Notes under the pieces: model-generated
The model's input: the letters and a program-made list of their open reading frames with translations, nothing else
Database searches by the model: none
What the model was told of the DNA's origin: nothing
Assembly: GCA_035546855.1 (NCBI GenBank)
Contig: DASZVY010000007.1
Span: 1 to 64,000, forward strand
DNA from: Nitrobacter sp035546855
Lineage (GTDB): Bacteria; Pseudomonadota; Alphaproteobacteria; Rhizobiales; Xanthobacteraceae
DNA: 64,000 nt
Direction of reading: 5' to 3'
Position numbers and translations under genes: made by a program
Shown: piece by piece, positions 8,060 through 17,093 of the stretch
Position numbering within the stretch: position 1 is the stretch's first letter
Layout of the letters: each line of letters begins with the position of its first letter

Positions 8060-9478
8060 TCACTCATCTAGCACCCACGTATCCTTGGTGCCGCCGCCCT
8101 GGCTGGAATTGACCACCAGCGAGCCCTCTTTCAGCGCCACCCGCGTCAGTCCGCCCGGCACCACGGTGACGCGATCGCGACCGGTCAGCACGAAGGGCCT
8201 GAGATCGACGTGGCGCGGCGCGAGGCCGCTTTCCGTGCAGGTCGGGCAGGTCGAGAGCGCCAGCGTCGGCTGCGCGATGAATCCTTCCGGCTCGCGTTTC
8301 AGCTTGTCGCGGAAGGCCGCGATGGCGGCCTTGGTCGCCGCCGGGCCGATCAGCATGCCGTAGCCGCCGGAGCCATGAACCTCCTTGACCACGAGGTCGT
8401 CGAGGTTGTCGAGGACGTAGGCGAGGTCCTGCGGCTCACGGCAGCGCCAGGTCGGCACGTTCTTCAGGATCGGCTCCTCGCCGAGATAGAATTTCACGAT
8501 GTCCGGCATGTAGCTGTAGACCGCCTTGTCGTCGGCGATGCCGGTGCCCACGGCATTGGCGAGGGTGATGTTGCCCGCGGCATAGGCCGACATCAGGCCG
8601 GGCACGCCGAGCGCGGAATCCGGACGGAAGGTGAGGGGATCGAGGAAATCGTCGTCGACGCGGCGGTAGATCACGTCGACCCGTTTCAGCCCCTCGGTGG
8701 TGCGCATGAATACCTCGTCGTTCTTGACGATGAGGTCGCGGCCTTCGACGAGTTCGACGCCGAGCTTGTCGGCGAGGAACGAGTGCTCGTAGTAGGCCGA
8801 GTTGTAGATGCCGGGCGTCATCAGCGCGACGGTCGGCTCGCTCGCGGCGCTCGAGGGTGCGACCGAGCGCAGCGCCGCCAACAATTCGTCCGGATAGCGC
8901 TCGACCGGCGCGATGCGATGGCGCGCGAACAGGTCCGGAAACAGCCGCATCATGATCTCGCGGTTTTCCAGCATGTAGGAGACGCCGGACGGCGTGCGCG
9001 CATTGTCCTCGAGCACGTAAAAATTTTCGGGCTCGGTGCGGATGATGTCGATGCCGGCGATGTGCACATAGATATCGTGCGGGACGTCCTGCCCGTTCAT
9101 CTCGGGCCGGAACACCGGGTTCTGAAAGATCAGGTCGTCGGGAACGATCTTCGCCTGCAGCACCTCGCGGCCATGATAGATGTCGCGCAGGAACGTGTTG
9201 AGCGCGCGCACCCGTTGCTTCAGCCCCTTCTCCAGCAGTGCCCATTCCCTGCCGGAGAGGATGCGGGGGATCACGTCGAAGGGGATCAGCCGCTCGGTGG
9301 ATTCGGCCTCGCCATAGACGGCGAAGGTGATGCCGATGCGGCGGAACAGCAGTTCGGCTTCCTGGCGGCGATAATCCAGCGCGTCCGGCGGCGTTTCCTT
9401 CAGCCAGCGGCTGAGTTCCTGATAGGCCGGGCGCGGATCGCCGCCGGGCCCGCTCATTTCATCGAACGCCAGTGCCAT
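8060..9478 (-). CDS. Circularly permuted ATP-grasp protein (COG2308, Anbu locus)
   Basis: A 472-residue circularly permuted type-2 ATP-grasp protein. Recognisable blocks are Y-V-L-E-D-N-A-R-T-P-S-G-V, the nucleotide-binding K-E-V-H-G-S-G-G-Y-G-M and the C-terminal V-N-S-S-Q-G-G-G-T-K-D-T-W-V-L. ATP-grasp enzymes activate carboxylates as acyl phosphates and join them to amines or thiols; the substrates of this branch are unknown. The ATG at 9478 gives M-A-L-A-F-D-E-M and is preferred to the open frame up to 9553. It is the first gene of the four-gene Anbu unit. Confidence 0.9.
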   Translation of the reverse strand: MALAFDEMSGPGGDPRPAYQELSRWLKETPPDALDYRRQEAELLFRRIGITFAVYGEAESTERLIPFDVIPRILSGREWALLEKGLKQRVRALNTFLRDIYHGREVLQAKIVPDDLIFQNPVFRPEMNGQDVPHDIYVHIAGIDIIRTEPENFYVLEDNARTPSGVSYMLENREIMMRLFPDLFARHRIAPVERYPDELLAALRSVAPSSAASEPTVALMTPGIYNSAYYEHSFLADKLGVELVEGRDLIVKNDEVFMRTTEGLKRVDVIYRRVDDDFLDPLTFRPDSALGVPGLMSAYAAGNITLANAVGTGIADDKAVYSYMPDIVKFYLGEEPILKNVPTWRCREPQDLAYVLDNLDDLVVKEVHGSGGYGMLIGPAATKAAIAAFRDKLKREPEGFIAQPTLALSTCPTCTESGLAPRHVDLRPFVLTGRDRVTVVPGGLTRVALKEGSLVVNSSQGGGTKDTWVLDE

Positions 9479-9720
9479 GTTGTCTATGGTGCCCCGTTCA
9501 TTCACAGATTGCATGACCTGTGGGATAGGTAGCAAGGGCCGGGCCACCGCCATATTGGCGCAATATGCATCCCGTCGCGGCGTTTGAGCCGGGTGGGCGC
9601 CGGGGCTGCCCGAAAAAACGGCGGGACATTGCTCATTCCAATAGCAAAATCCGTGGCTTCGCGGCGGCCACTGAGGTAGGGGAGCAGGGTCAGGTCCGCA
9701 GGCGCAAGGGGAGATCGATC

Positions 9721-10461
9721 ATGAGCGATATCGTCACCGCAGGTATTCTGGTGATCGGCGACGAGATCCTGTCCGGGCGGACCAAGGACAAGAACATCGG
9801 CTTCATCGCCGAGTACCTGACCAACATCGGCATCGACCTGAAGGAAGTCCGGGTTGTCGCCGACGACGAGGCCGACATCATCGCGGCGCTGAACGCGCTG
9901 CGCGCGCGCTACACCTACGTTTTCACCACCGGCGGCATCGGTCCGACCCATGACGACATCACCGCCGACAGCGTGGCCAAGGCGTTCGGCGTCGGCATCG
10001 ACTACCATCCGGAGGTGGTGGCGCGCTTCAAGGAGCGCTTCAAGAATCCCGGCGAGCTGAACGAGGCGCGGCTGCGCATGGCGCGCATTCCCGAGGGCGC
10101 CGAATTGATCCAGAGCGCGACCATCCTCGCGCCCGGTTTCAAGCTCGGCAACGTGATCACCATGGCGGGCGTGCCCTCCATCATGCAGGCGATGATGGAC
10201 ATCGTGGCGCCGACGCTGAAATCCGGCCAGCGCATGCTGTCGGAATCGGTGCGCGCCGATGCCCGCGAGGGCGATGTCGGCACGCCGTTGCGCGCCATCG
10301 CGGAAGCCCATCCCGACACCATCATCGGCAGCTATCCGTATCTCGACGAGAACGGCAAGCCGAACACCAGCCTCGTGGTGCGCTCGCGCGATCAGGCCAA
10401 GCTGACGGCGGCGATGGACGCGGTGAAGGCGATGCTGGCGGGGTTGAAGGCCGCGCAGTAG
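9721..10461 (+). CDS. CinA N-terminal / MoaB-Mog domain protein
   Basis: A 246-residue protein made of the MoCF-biosynthesis (MoaB/Mog-like) domain found at the N-terminus of CinA, without the C-terminal nicotinamide-nucleotide amidase domain. The motif T-T-G-G-I-G-P-T-H-D-D-I-T lies near residues 66-78, and G-D-E-I-L-S-G-R-T-K-D near 14-24. The ATG at 9721 follows AAGGGGAGA, a good ribosome binding site. CinA-type proteins are linked to competence or damage response only in some bacteria. Stand-alone versions are often annotated as molybdopterin-binding proteins, and the true substrate is not clear. Confidence 0.85.
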   Translation: MSDIVTAGILVIGDEILSGRTKDKNIGFIAEYLTNIGIDLKEVRVVADDEADIIAALNALRARYTYVFTTGGIGPTHDDITADSVAKAFGVGIDYHPEVVARFKERFKNPGELNEARLRMARIPEGAELIQSATILAPGFKLGNVITMAGVPSIMQAMMDIVAPTLKSGQRMLSESVRADAREGDVGTPLRAIAEAHPDTIIGSYPYLDENGKPNTSLVVRSRDQAKLTAAMDAVKAMLAGLKAAQ

Positions 10462-10467
10462 GTTCAG

Positions 10468-10612
10468 TTGTCGTCACCCCCGCGCAACGACTGTGTCGTT
10501 GTCGCTGAGGTGCGCGCCGCCTTCGACGCGCCCCGATGGGCGACGAGATTGCGCGCCTCGTCCTTTGAGGCTCGCGGCATGGAGCCGCTCGCACCTCGGA
10601 ATGACGCCGGAG
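10468..10612. repeat. Dispersed repeat region between the cinA-like gene and gpt
   Basis: Starts with GTCGTCACCCCCGCG and ends with CACCTCGGAATGACGCC, with inner arms GGTGCGCGCC, GCGACGAG and GCTCGC that can pair. It resembles the other mosaic repeats of this window but is not a close copy of any one of them. Confidence 0.45.
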
Positions 10613-10647
10613 CCGGGCGGAGACGCAGCTATGATGAAGGACAACTG

Positions 10648-11148
10648 ATGGATCGTAGTCCCGACAAAGCCTTTCCGGTCTCGTGGGACCAGTTCCACCG
10701 CGATTGCCGTGCGCTGACCTGGCGGTTGAACGACGCCGGCCCGTTTCATGGCGTGGTGGCGATCACCCGTGGCGGCCTGGTGCCGGCGGCGATCGTGGCG
10801 CGCGAGCTCGGCATCCGCGTCATCGACACCGTCTGCATCGCGAGCTACGACCACACCCGGCAAAGCGAACTGAAACTGCTGAAGGGCATCTCGGATGACA
10901 CCGCGAAACTCGGCGGCGGCACCGGCAAGGGACTTCTGATCGTCGACGATCTCGTCGACACCGGCGCGACCGCGCGGGTGGTCCGCGCCATGATTCCGGA
11001 AGCGCATTTCGCCACGGTCTACGCCAAGCCGCTCGGCAAGCCGCTGGTCGATACGTTCATTACAGAAGTCTCGCAGGACACCTGGATCTATTTTCCATGG
11101 GATTTGGGATTGGCGTTCGCTCCGCCGTTGCGCGACGGCGCGGCGTGA
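10648..11148 (+). CDS. gpt: Xanthine-guanine phosphoribosyltransferase
   Basis: A 166-residue purine phosphoribosyltransferase closely resembling E. coli Gpt. Shared stretches are I-T-R-G-G-L-V-P-A near residues 39-47, D-T-V-C-I-A-S-Y-D-H and the PRPP-binding loop V-D-D-L-V-D-T-G-A-T at 99-108, followed by D-T-W-I. It converts guanine and xanthine plus PRPP to GMP and XMP for salvage. The ATG at 10648 gives a length near the enzyme's usual 152-166; the longer frame would translate the upstream repeat. It stands alone after the cinA-like gene. Confidence 0.93.
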   Translation: MDRSPDKAFPVSWDQFHRDCRALTWRLNDAGPFHGVVAITRGGLVPAAIVARELGIRVIDTVCIASYDHTRQSELKLLKGISDDTAKLGGGTGKGLLIVDDLVDTGATARVVRAMIPEAHFATVYAKPLGKPLVDTFITEVSQDTWIYFPWDLGLAFAPPLRDGAA

Positions 11149-11173
11149 GGGGCGTGCAGAACGCATCCACACT

Positions 11174-11298
11174 GTCATTCCGGGGCGCACCGTCGGTCGG
11201 CAATTGCCGACTTGAGGTGCGAACCCGGAATCCAGTGAACACAAATTCTCTTCGTGGTACTGGATTCCGGACAGCCGCTTCGCGGCTTCCGGAATGAC
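11174..11298. repeat. Dispersed palindromic repeat, CATTCCGG type (copy 3)
   Basis: Runs from GTCATTCCGGGGCG to CCGGAATGAC, with inner CGGAATCCAGT and ACTGGATTCCG arms. Same family as 5863-5962; it sits just after gpt. Confidence 0.8.
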
Positions 11299-11343
11299 GG
11301 CAGAGAGATTTGCGAGGCTGTTCAATCCATCGACCGCATTCCC

Positions 11344-11985
11344 ATGATAAGCCATCCCCTGCAAAACCGCGTCACCCCGCTCGGCGACATCGTCGCGGCC
11401 TCCGCGCGCGGCACCTTCATGGGCAATCGCGGCATCATCCACGATCCCGCGACGCGGACGCTGCTCAAGCGGCGCTGGACCACGAAAGCGTGGATCGTTT
11501 GCGTCTGTGAGTTTCGCGGCCGCCGCCGCGACGTGATGGCGCGGCAAAGCTGGACGGAACTGTTCTTTCTCGACGAGGCGACGGCGTTCGCCGCCGGACA
11601 TCGCCCATGCTTCTATTGCCGGCGCGCGGATGCGGATGCGTTTCGCGCGGCGTGGGCGAAGGGCAATCGCGCCGGTGATCTTCGCGCGCCCGAGATCGAT
11701 GCGGTGCTTCATGCCGAGCGGCTGGATGGACGGGTGAAGCGGCTGCATCCGCTGACGATGCCTTTGAGCGAGCTGCCCGACGGCGCGATGGTGCGAGCGG
11801 AGGAGGAGAGTTTTCTGGTGCTGGGAGGCCGCGCATTGCGCTGGACCTTTGGCGGCTATCGCGCGGTGGATGCACCGTTGGTCGATGCGCAACTCATTAC
11901 CCCGCCATCGACGGTGCGGGCGCTGGCCGCTGGATACAGGCCGGCGCTGCATGAGAGCGCCAACGCTGATAGGCCCCCTCCCTAA
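11344..11985 (+). CDS. Conserved hypothetical protein with C-x2-C motif
   Basis: A 213-residue soluble protein that I recognise only as a conserved hypothetical of rhizobial-type bacteria. Visible features are an F-M-G-N-R-G-I-I-H-D motif near residues 25-34, and H-R-P-C-F-Y-C-R-R-A-D-A-D near 90-102, where the two cysteines could bind metal. It contains many Trp and Arg residues (for example R-R-W-T-T-K-A-W) and has no signal peptide or membrane segment. The ATG at 11344 follows the upstream repeat; the longer frame would include translated repeat. Function unknown. Confidence 0.65.
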   Translation: MISHPLQNRVTPLGDIVAASARGTFMGNRGIIHDPATRTLLKRRWTTKAWIVCVCEFRGRRRDVMARQSWTELFFLDEATAFAAGHRPCFYCRRADADAFRAAWAKGNRAGDLRAPEIDAVLHAERLDGRVKRLHPLTMPLSELPDGAMVRAEEESFLVLGGRALRWTFGGYRAVDAPLVDAQLITPPSTVRALAAGYRPALHESANADRPPP

Positions 11986-12024
11986 CCCTTCCCCGCAAGC
12001 GGGAGAGGGCCGGGGTGGGGGTAT
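11972..12024. repeat. Palindromic repeat, CCCTCCCC/GGGGAGG type (copy 2)
   Basis: A short cluster with CCCCGCAAGCGGG and flanking CCCTCCCTAACCC / GGGAGAGGGCCGGGG arms. It overlaps the 3' end of the preceding gene and resembles 7899-8026 and 19697-19832. Confidence 0.6.
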
Positions 12025-12044
12025 GCTTCCAGCAGTATGCCGGG

Positions 12045-12305
12045 CTAACGCATCATCTTCCCGTTCTCGTCGACGCTCATGCGGGAATCGCGCAGCGCGA
12101 ATTCGCGGACGACGATCCGGCAGCGCTCGACTTCGGCGGCATCGGTGCGATGCGTCCTGGCCGACTGCGTGGTCTTGACGGCGTGCGTCAGCACGTCTTC
12201 GCAATGATGCAGCACATGACGGTCGGGCGCTCGCATGGGCGCCGCGACGACGCGCCACGCCATCGCGGCCATGGCGGCGAGCAGCAGCAGAGTCCGCAAG
12301 CTCAT
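12045..12305 (-). CDS. Small exported hypothetical protein
   Basis: An 86-residue protein with a clear N-terminal signal peptide (M-S-L-R-T-L-L-L-L-A-A-M-A-A-M-A-W then V-V-A-A). The mature part is short, basic and His-rich, with two cysteines (near residues 35 and 62) that could form a disulfide. Its ATG overlaps the TGA of the upstream methionine synthase gene in an ATGA arrangement (12302-12305), so the two are translationally coupled. No known family is recognised; periplasmic location is inferred from the signal peptide. Confidence 0.6.
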   Translation of the reverse strand: MSLRTLLLLAAMAAMAWRVVAAPMRAPDRHVLHHCEDVLTHAVKTTQSARTHRTDAAEVERCRIVVREFALRDSRMSVDENGKMMR

Positions 12306-13324
12306 CCGAGCCTCGCGCGCGCCAGTTTCGCGCCCGCGCCGAGCGCCTGCAGCTTGGCGTCGGCGACGTCGCGGCGCATCGGCGCCATGCCGCAATTGGT
12401 GGTCGCAACGATCCTCTCCTTGGGCACGTGCTTCATCACGGCCTCGATGGTCGTCACCACGTCTTCGGGCGTTTCCACCTCGTCGGTGGCGACGTCGATC
12501 ACGCCGGCCTGGATCGTCTTGCCCTTGAGCAGGCCGAGCAACTCCAGCGGCACCCGCGAGTTGCGGCACTCCACCGCGACCTGCTGGATCGAACTGGCGG
12601 CGATGGCGGGGAAGGTTGCCTCGTATTGCCGCCATTCGTTGCCGAGCGTCTTCTTCCAGTCGGTGTTGGCCTTGATGCCATAACCGTAACAAATGTGGAC
12701 CGCGGTGGCGCAGGTCAGTCCCTGCGCCGCGCGTTCCAGCGCGGTGATGCCCCAGTCGCGGACCTGATCCATGTAGACGTTGAACGCGGGCTCGTCGAAC
12801 TGGATGACGTCGACGCCGTCGGCTTCGAGCGCCCTTGCTTCCTCGTTCAGCAGTTCGGCGAAGGCGAACGCCATCTTGACGCGGTCGCCATAGTATTTAT
12901 CCGCGATGGTGTCGATCAGCGTCATCGGCCCGGGCAGGGTGAACTTCAGCTTGTGCGCGGTATGGGCTCGCGCGGTGCGCGCCTCGTCGGCATGGACGCG
13001 GCCCTTGAGCCGCAGCGGCGCGACCACCTGCGGCACCATCGCCTTGTAGCGGTCGTTGCGGATTCCCATCTCGACCTTGTGGGCGAAGTCGATGCCGTCG
13101 ACGTTGGCGAGGAAGCCGTGGACGAAATGCTGGCGCGCCATTTCGCCCTCGGTGACGATGTCGATGCCGGCATCTTCCTGCAGCTTCACCGCGAGCAGCG
13201 TGGCGTCCCGCTTGGCGCGGGCGAGTTCGGCGCCCTCGGATTTCCAGGGCGCCCAAAGCATGTTGGGCTCCGCCAGCCATTCGGGTTTTGGCAGCGAGCC
13301 GGCATTGGTGGTGGGAAACAACAT
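12302..13324 (-). CDS. Cobalamin-independent methionine synthase-like protein (single MetE catalytic domain)
   Basis: A 340-residue stand-alone MetE C-terminal-type domain (COG0620), less than half the length of full MetE. Zinc-ligand positions are kept: His210 and Cys212 (A-V-H-I-C-Y-G), Glu252 (V-E-C-R-N-S) and Cys311 (T-T-N-C-G-M). The substrate motif Q-F-D-E-P-A-F lies at 175-181. It may transfer a methyl group to homocysteine or to another thiol; single-domain synthases of this kind sometimes need partner proteins, and none is evident beside it except the coupled 86-residue exported protein. No SAM or cobalamin riboswitch is visible upstream. Confidence 0.85.
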   Translation of the reverse strand: MLFPTTNAGSLPKPEWLAEPNMLWAPWKSEGAELARAKRDATLLAVKLQEDAGIDIVTEGEMARQHFVHGFLANVDGIDFAHKVEMGIRNDRYKAMVPQVVAPLRLKGRVHADEARTARAHTAHKLKFTLPGPMTLIDTIADKYYGDRVKMAFAFAELLNEEARALEADGVDVIQFDEPAFNVYMDQVRDWGITALERAAQGLTCATAVHICYGYGIKANTDWKKTLGNEWRQYEATFPAIAASSIQQVAVECRNSRVPLELLGLLKGKTIQAGVIDVATDEVETPEDVVTTIEAVMKHVPKERIVATTNCGMAPMRRDVADAKLQALGAGAKLARARLG

Positions 13325-13388
13325 GTGAGGGCCCTCCCGGTGCTTGGTCGACTATCTGCCATGCTTTGCGGCGCGCGTATACGTTTCT

Positions 13389-13502
13389 GTCATTGCGAGG
13401 AGCACTTGCGACGAAGCAATCCAGTCTCTACCGTTTGGCCCTGGATTGCTTCGCTCGGCGCAAAATTGGCAAGAGCCAATTTTGTCGCGAACTCGCAATG
13501 AC
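13389..13502. repeat. Dispersed palindromic repeat, CATTGCGAGG type (copy 1)
   Basis: Bounded by GTCATTGCGAGGAGC and CTCGCAATGAC, with GAAGCAATCCAG and CTGGATTGCTTC as paired inner arms. An AAATTGGC/GCCAATTT hairpin is inserted in the right half. Other copies are at 17001-17081, 28392-28471 and 62656-62712. Confidence 0.85.
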
Positions 13503-13514
13503 GGGAATTCTCTC

Positions 13515-14213
13515 ATGATCGACCTCCATTATGCGCCGACGCCGAACGGCTGGAAGATCTCGATCATGCTTGAGGAACTGGGGCTGCCCTACAACGTCAT
13601 CCCCGTGAACATCCGCGCCGGAGAGCAGTTTCGGCCGGAATTTCTCGCCATCAGCCCGAACAATCGCATTCCCGCCATCATCGATCACGAACCCGCTGAC
13701 GGTGGCGCGCCATTTTCAGTATTCGAGACAGGGGCGATCCTGATCTATCTCGCCGAGAAGACCGGCCGCTTCCTGCCAAATGACTTGCGCGGCCGATCCA
13801 AAGTGATCCAATGGGTGATGTGGCAGATGAGCGGGCTCGGTCCGATGCTCGGCCAGCACGGCCATTTCGCGCTCTATGCGGCGGAGAGGATTCCCTATGC
13901 CATCACGCGCTACCGCGACGAGGCCGCGCGGCTTTACGGCGTGCTCGACCGGCAGTTGCAGAGGACGGGCGCCTACGTCGGGGGCGAGGATTATTCCATC
14001 GCCGACATCGCCTGCTTTCCCTGGACCATGACCCACAAGGCGCAGGGGTTTACGCTCGACGATTATCCGGGCGTGAAGCGCTGGTACGCCACCGTGCGCG
14101 CGCGGCCGCAGGTGCAGGCCGGGCTCGCCATCGGCAAGTTCGTCAAGGAGCCGTTCGACGAGGAGGCCCGGCGCAACATGTTCGGAGAGGCGGCGAAGGC
14201 ATTGCGGGGGTAG
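13515..14213 (+). CDS. Glutathione S-transferase family protein
   Basis: A 232-residue cytosolic GST of the YghU/Ure2p-like branch: a thioredoxin-like N-terminal domain (P-N-G-W-K-I-S-I-M-L-E-E near residues 9-20, cis-Pro region N-N-R-I-P-A-I, then F-E-T-G-A-I-L-I-Y-L) and a helical C-terminal domain ending in the Y-S-I-A-D-I-A-C-F-P-W type motif. These enzymes conjugate or reduce substrates with glutathione. The ATG at 13515 directly follows the repeat; the extended frame only translates it. It may form a loose unit with the isomerase and quinone-reductase genes downstream. Confidence 0.88.
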   Translation: MIDLHYAPTPNGWKISIMLEELGLPYNVIPVNIRAGEQFRPEFLAISPNNRIPAIIDHEPADGGAPFSVFETGAILIYLAEKTGRFLPNDLRGRSKVIQWVMWQMSGLGPMLGQHGHFALYAAERIPYAITRYRDEAARLYGVLDRQLQRTGAYVGGEDYSIADIACFPWTMTHKAQGFTLDDYPGVKRWYATVRARPQVQAGLAIGKFVKEPFDEEARRNMFGEAAKALRG

Positions 14214-14228
14214 CGACGCATACCGATG

Positions 14229-14325
14229 TCGTCGCCTGGCTTGACCGGGCGATCCAGTATTCGCAATCGTTTCTGTTGCGGGTTAACGTCAGCGATTACT
14301 GGATGCCCGCCTTCGCGGGCATGAC
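14229..14325. repeat. Dispersed palindromic repeat, GATCCAGTA type
   Basis: Arms CTTGACCGGGCGATCCAGTA and GATTACTGGATGCCCGCC surround a short spacer, and the right end carries a CCCGC-CTTC-GCGGG hairpin and ends GGCATGAC. It lies between the GST and isomerase genes. Confidence 0.6.
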
Positions 14326-14344
14326 AAAAAATGGAAACACGCCC

Positions 14345-14950
14345 ATGATCGAGTTCTTCTTCGACTGTTCCAGCCCGTGGACCTATCTCGCCTTCCACAA
14401 CATCCAGCCGCTGGCGAGGGAATTCGGCGAAAAGATTTCATGGCGGCCGATTTTGGTCGGCGGCATTTTCAATTCGATCAATCCGAGCGTCTATGCCTCG
14501 CGCGAAAAGCCCGTGGTGCCGAAGGCGCGTTACATGAAAAAGGATCTGGCCGACTGGGCGCGGTCGGCAGGGCTGGCGATCAAGATGCCGCCGACGGTGT
14601 TTCCGGTGAACAGCGTCAAGGCCATGCGCGGCTGCATCTGGCTCGGCAACGACGCCATGGTGCCGTTCGCGACCGCGGTGTTCGAGGCGTATTGGGGCGA
14701 AGACAAGGACATCTCGCAGGAGGCCGTCCTGACCGAGGTGTGCAAGCGCTGCGACATCGATGTCGAGAAACTGCTGATCGGCATCGGCGGCGAGGCGGTG
14801 AAGAACCAGCTCAAGGCCAATACCGACGAGGCGATCGCGCGCGGCGCGTTCGGGTCGCCGACCATCTTCCTCGACAAGACCGACATGTATTTCGGCAACG
14901 ACCGCTTGCCGCTGATCCGCGAGGTACTGCAACGGAAGAAGGCCGCGTGA
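14345..14950 (+). CDS. 2-hydroxychromene-2-carboxylate isomerase-like (DsbA-fold, kappa-GST family)
   Basis: A 201-residue DsbA-fold protein of the NahD / kappa-GST type. The start F-F-F-D-C-S-S-P-W-T-Y-L-A carries the conserved Ser-Pro-Tyr region used for glutathione, and the end carries F-G-S-P-T-I-F-L-D with the cis-Pro, then M-Y-F-G-N-D-R-L. The family performs glutathione-dependent isomerisation in aromatic degradation, although many members have other substrates. The ATG at 14345 is in the expected place. The stop overlaps the ATG of the next gene (TGATG at 14948-14952), so the two are coupled. Confidence 0.85.
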   Translation: MIEFFFDCSSPWTYLAFHNIQPLAREFGEKISWRPILVGGIFNSINPSVYASREKPVVPKARYMKKDLADWARSAGLAIKMPPTVFPVNSVKAMRGCIWLGNDAMVPFATAVFEAYWGEDKDISQEAVLTEVCKRCDIDVEKLLIGIGGEAVKNQLKANTDEAIARGAFGSPTIFLDKTDMYFGNDRLPLIREVLQRKKAA

Positions 14951-15927
14951 TGCCGCGCGCCGTCGTCTGCCGCGAACTGGGGCCGCCGGAGCGTCTGCGG
15001 CTCGAAACTTTCTCGTCGCCTCCGCTCGGGGTCGACGGAATCCGCGTCGCGGTGCGCGCGGCCGGGCTGAACTTTCCGGATGTGCTGATGGCCGCCGGGG
15101 GATACCAGCTCAAGCCGGAATTGCCGTTCACGCCCGGCATGGAAGCCGCAGGCGATGTAACTGAAGTGGGAGCGGGCGCGGAAGGCTTTCACGTCGGCGA
15201 CAAGGTCATCGTCAAGCTGCGCCATGGCGCTTTCGCGGAGGAGGTTGTGGTCTCGCCCGCGCAACTGATGCCACTGCCGAAGGCGTTCGACTATGCCGAG
15301 GGCGCGACGTTTCTTGCCGCGCACGGAACCGCCTATCATGCGCTGGTGGATCGTGCACAGATCCAGCCGGGCGAGGTGCTGCTGGTGCATGGCGCGGGCG
15401 GGGGCGTCGGTCTCGCCGCGGTCGAGATCGGCAAGCTGCTCGGCGCGACCGTGATCGCGGTGGCGTCGAGCGAGGAGAAGCTCGCCATCGCCAGGGCGCG
15501 GGGCGCCCGTCATCTCCTGCTGTCGTCGCGCGAGCCGTTCCGTGACGCCGTGAAGCGGATCACCGGCGGCAAGGGCGCCGACGTGGTGTTCGATCCGGTC
15601 GGCGGCGAGACTTTCGAGCAGAGCCTGCGCTGCATCGCCTGGGGCGCGCGGATCTGCGTAATCGGGTTCACCGGCGGCATCGGCGTTGCGAAGACCAACC
15701 TCGTGCTCATCAAGGGCGCGAGCGTGCTCGGCGTTCGCGCCGGCGAAGCGGCGCGCAAGAATCCGGCGCTCGGCGAAGAGCGCATCCGCACGCTCGCGGG
15801 CTGGGCGGAGGGCGGTCACGTCCGCCCGCACATCTCGCACCGCCTGCCGCTCGCGGAGGTCGCAAAGGCGATGCGGCTCCTGATCGACCGCAAGGCGATC
15901 GGGCGGGTGGCGCTGATAATGGGGTGA
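14950..15927 (+). CDS. NADPH:quinone oxidoreductase family protein (MDR superfamily)
   Basis: A 325-residue zinc-free medium-chain dehydrogenase/reductase of the quinone oxidoreductase type. The N-terminal GroES-like half contains N-F-P-D-V-L-M and P-G-M-E-A-A-G; the Rossmann half has H-G-A-G-G-G-V-G-L-A-A near residues 148-158. No catalytic zinc ligands are present, which fits quinone or enone reduction with NADPH. Translationally coupled to the DsbA-fold isomerase, it suggests with the GST gene a small glutathione/aromatic detoxification or catabolic unit; the real substrate is unknown. Confidence 0.88.
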   Translation: MPRAVVCRELGPPERLRLETFSSPPLGVDGIRVAVRAAGLNFPDVLMAAGGYQLKPELPFTPGMEAAGDVTEVGAGAEGFHVGDKVIVKLRHGAFAEEVVVSPAQLMPLPKAFDYAEGATFLAAHGTAYHALVDRAQIQPGEVLLVHGAGGGVGLAAVEIGKLLGATVIAVASSEEKLAIARARGARHLLLSSREPFRDAVKRITGGKGADVVFDPVGGETFEQSLRCIAWGARICVIGFTGGIGVAKTNLVLIKGASVLGVRAGEAARKNPALGEERIRTLAGWAEGGHVRPHISHRLPLAEVAKAMRLLIDRKAIGRVALIMG

Positions 15928-15954
15928 GTGTTTTTCTAAAAGAACCACCAACTC

Positions 15955-16051
15955 GTCATTCCGGAATGCGCCTCTTGGCGCATGTCCGGAATCCATAATC
16001 CCAGCCGTGGTTATGGATTCCGGGTTCGCGCTTCGCGCGCCCCAGAATGAC
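15955..16051. repeat. Dispersed palindromic repeat, CATTCCGG type (copy 4)
   Basis: Runs GTCATTCCGGAATGCG to CAGAATGAC, with inner CGGAATCCATAA and TTATGGATTCCGG arms. It lies between two convergent genes and may act in transcription end-point or RNA stability. Confidence 0.8.
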
Positions 16052-16084
16052 GGCGTTAGTCGGAGATGCTGTGTCTTCTGCCGC

Positions 16085-16975
<891 letters not shown>

Positions 16976-17000
16976 GGGTGTTTCCTTCCGTGTTTCTTTC

Positions 17001-17081
17001 GTCATTGCGAGGAGCGAAGCGACGAAGCAATCCAGTTTTGCGTTTCGGCTGTCTGGATTGCTTCGCTTCGCTCGCAATGAC
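17001..17081. repeat. Dispersed palindromic repeat, CATTGCGAGG type (copy 2)
   Basis: A compact, near-perfect copy: GTCATTGCGAGGAGCGAAGC at the left, GCTTCGCTCGCAATGAC at the right, and GAAGCAATCCAG / CTGGATTGCTTC inside. It separates the amidase and enoyl-CoA hydratase genes. Confidence 0.88.
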
Positions 17082-17093
17082 GTTGTTATTCTT

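Noticed and set aside
10474..12408. 644-codon open frame on the minus strand
   Set aside because: It covers gpt and the following gene in antisense; low-complexity Arg/Ala translation, no ribosome binding site and no domain.
5863..16051. CRISPR array or mobile element reading of the CATTCCGG repeats
   Set aside because: The copies are single, palindromic and kilobases apart, without spacers, transposase or target duplications that I can see.
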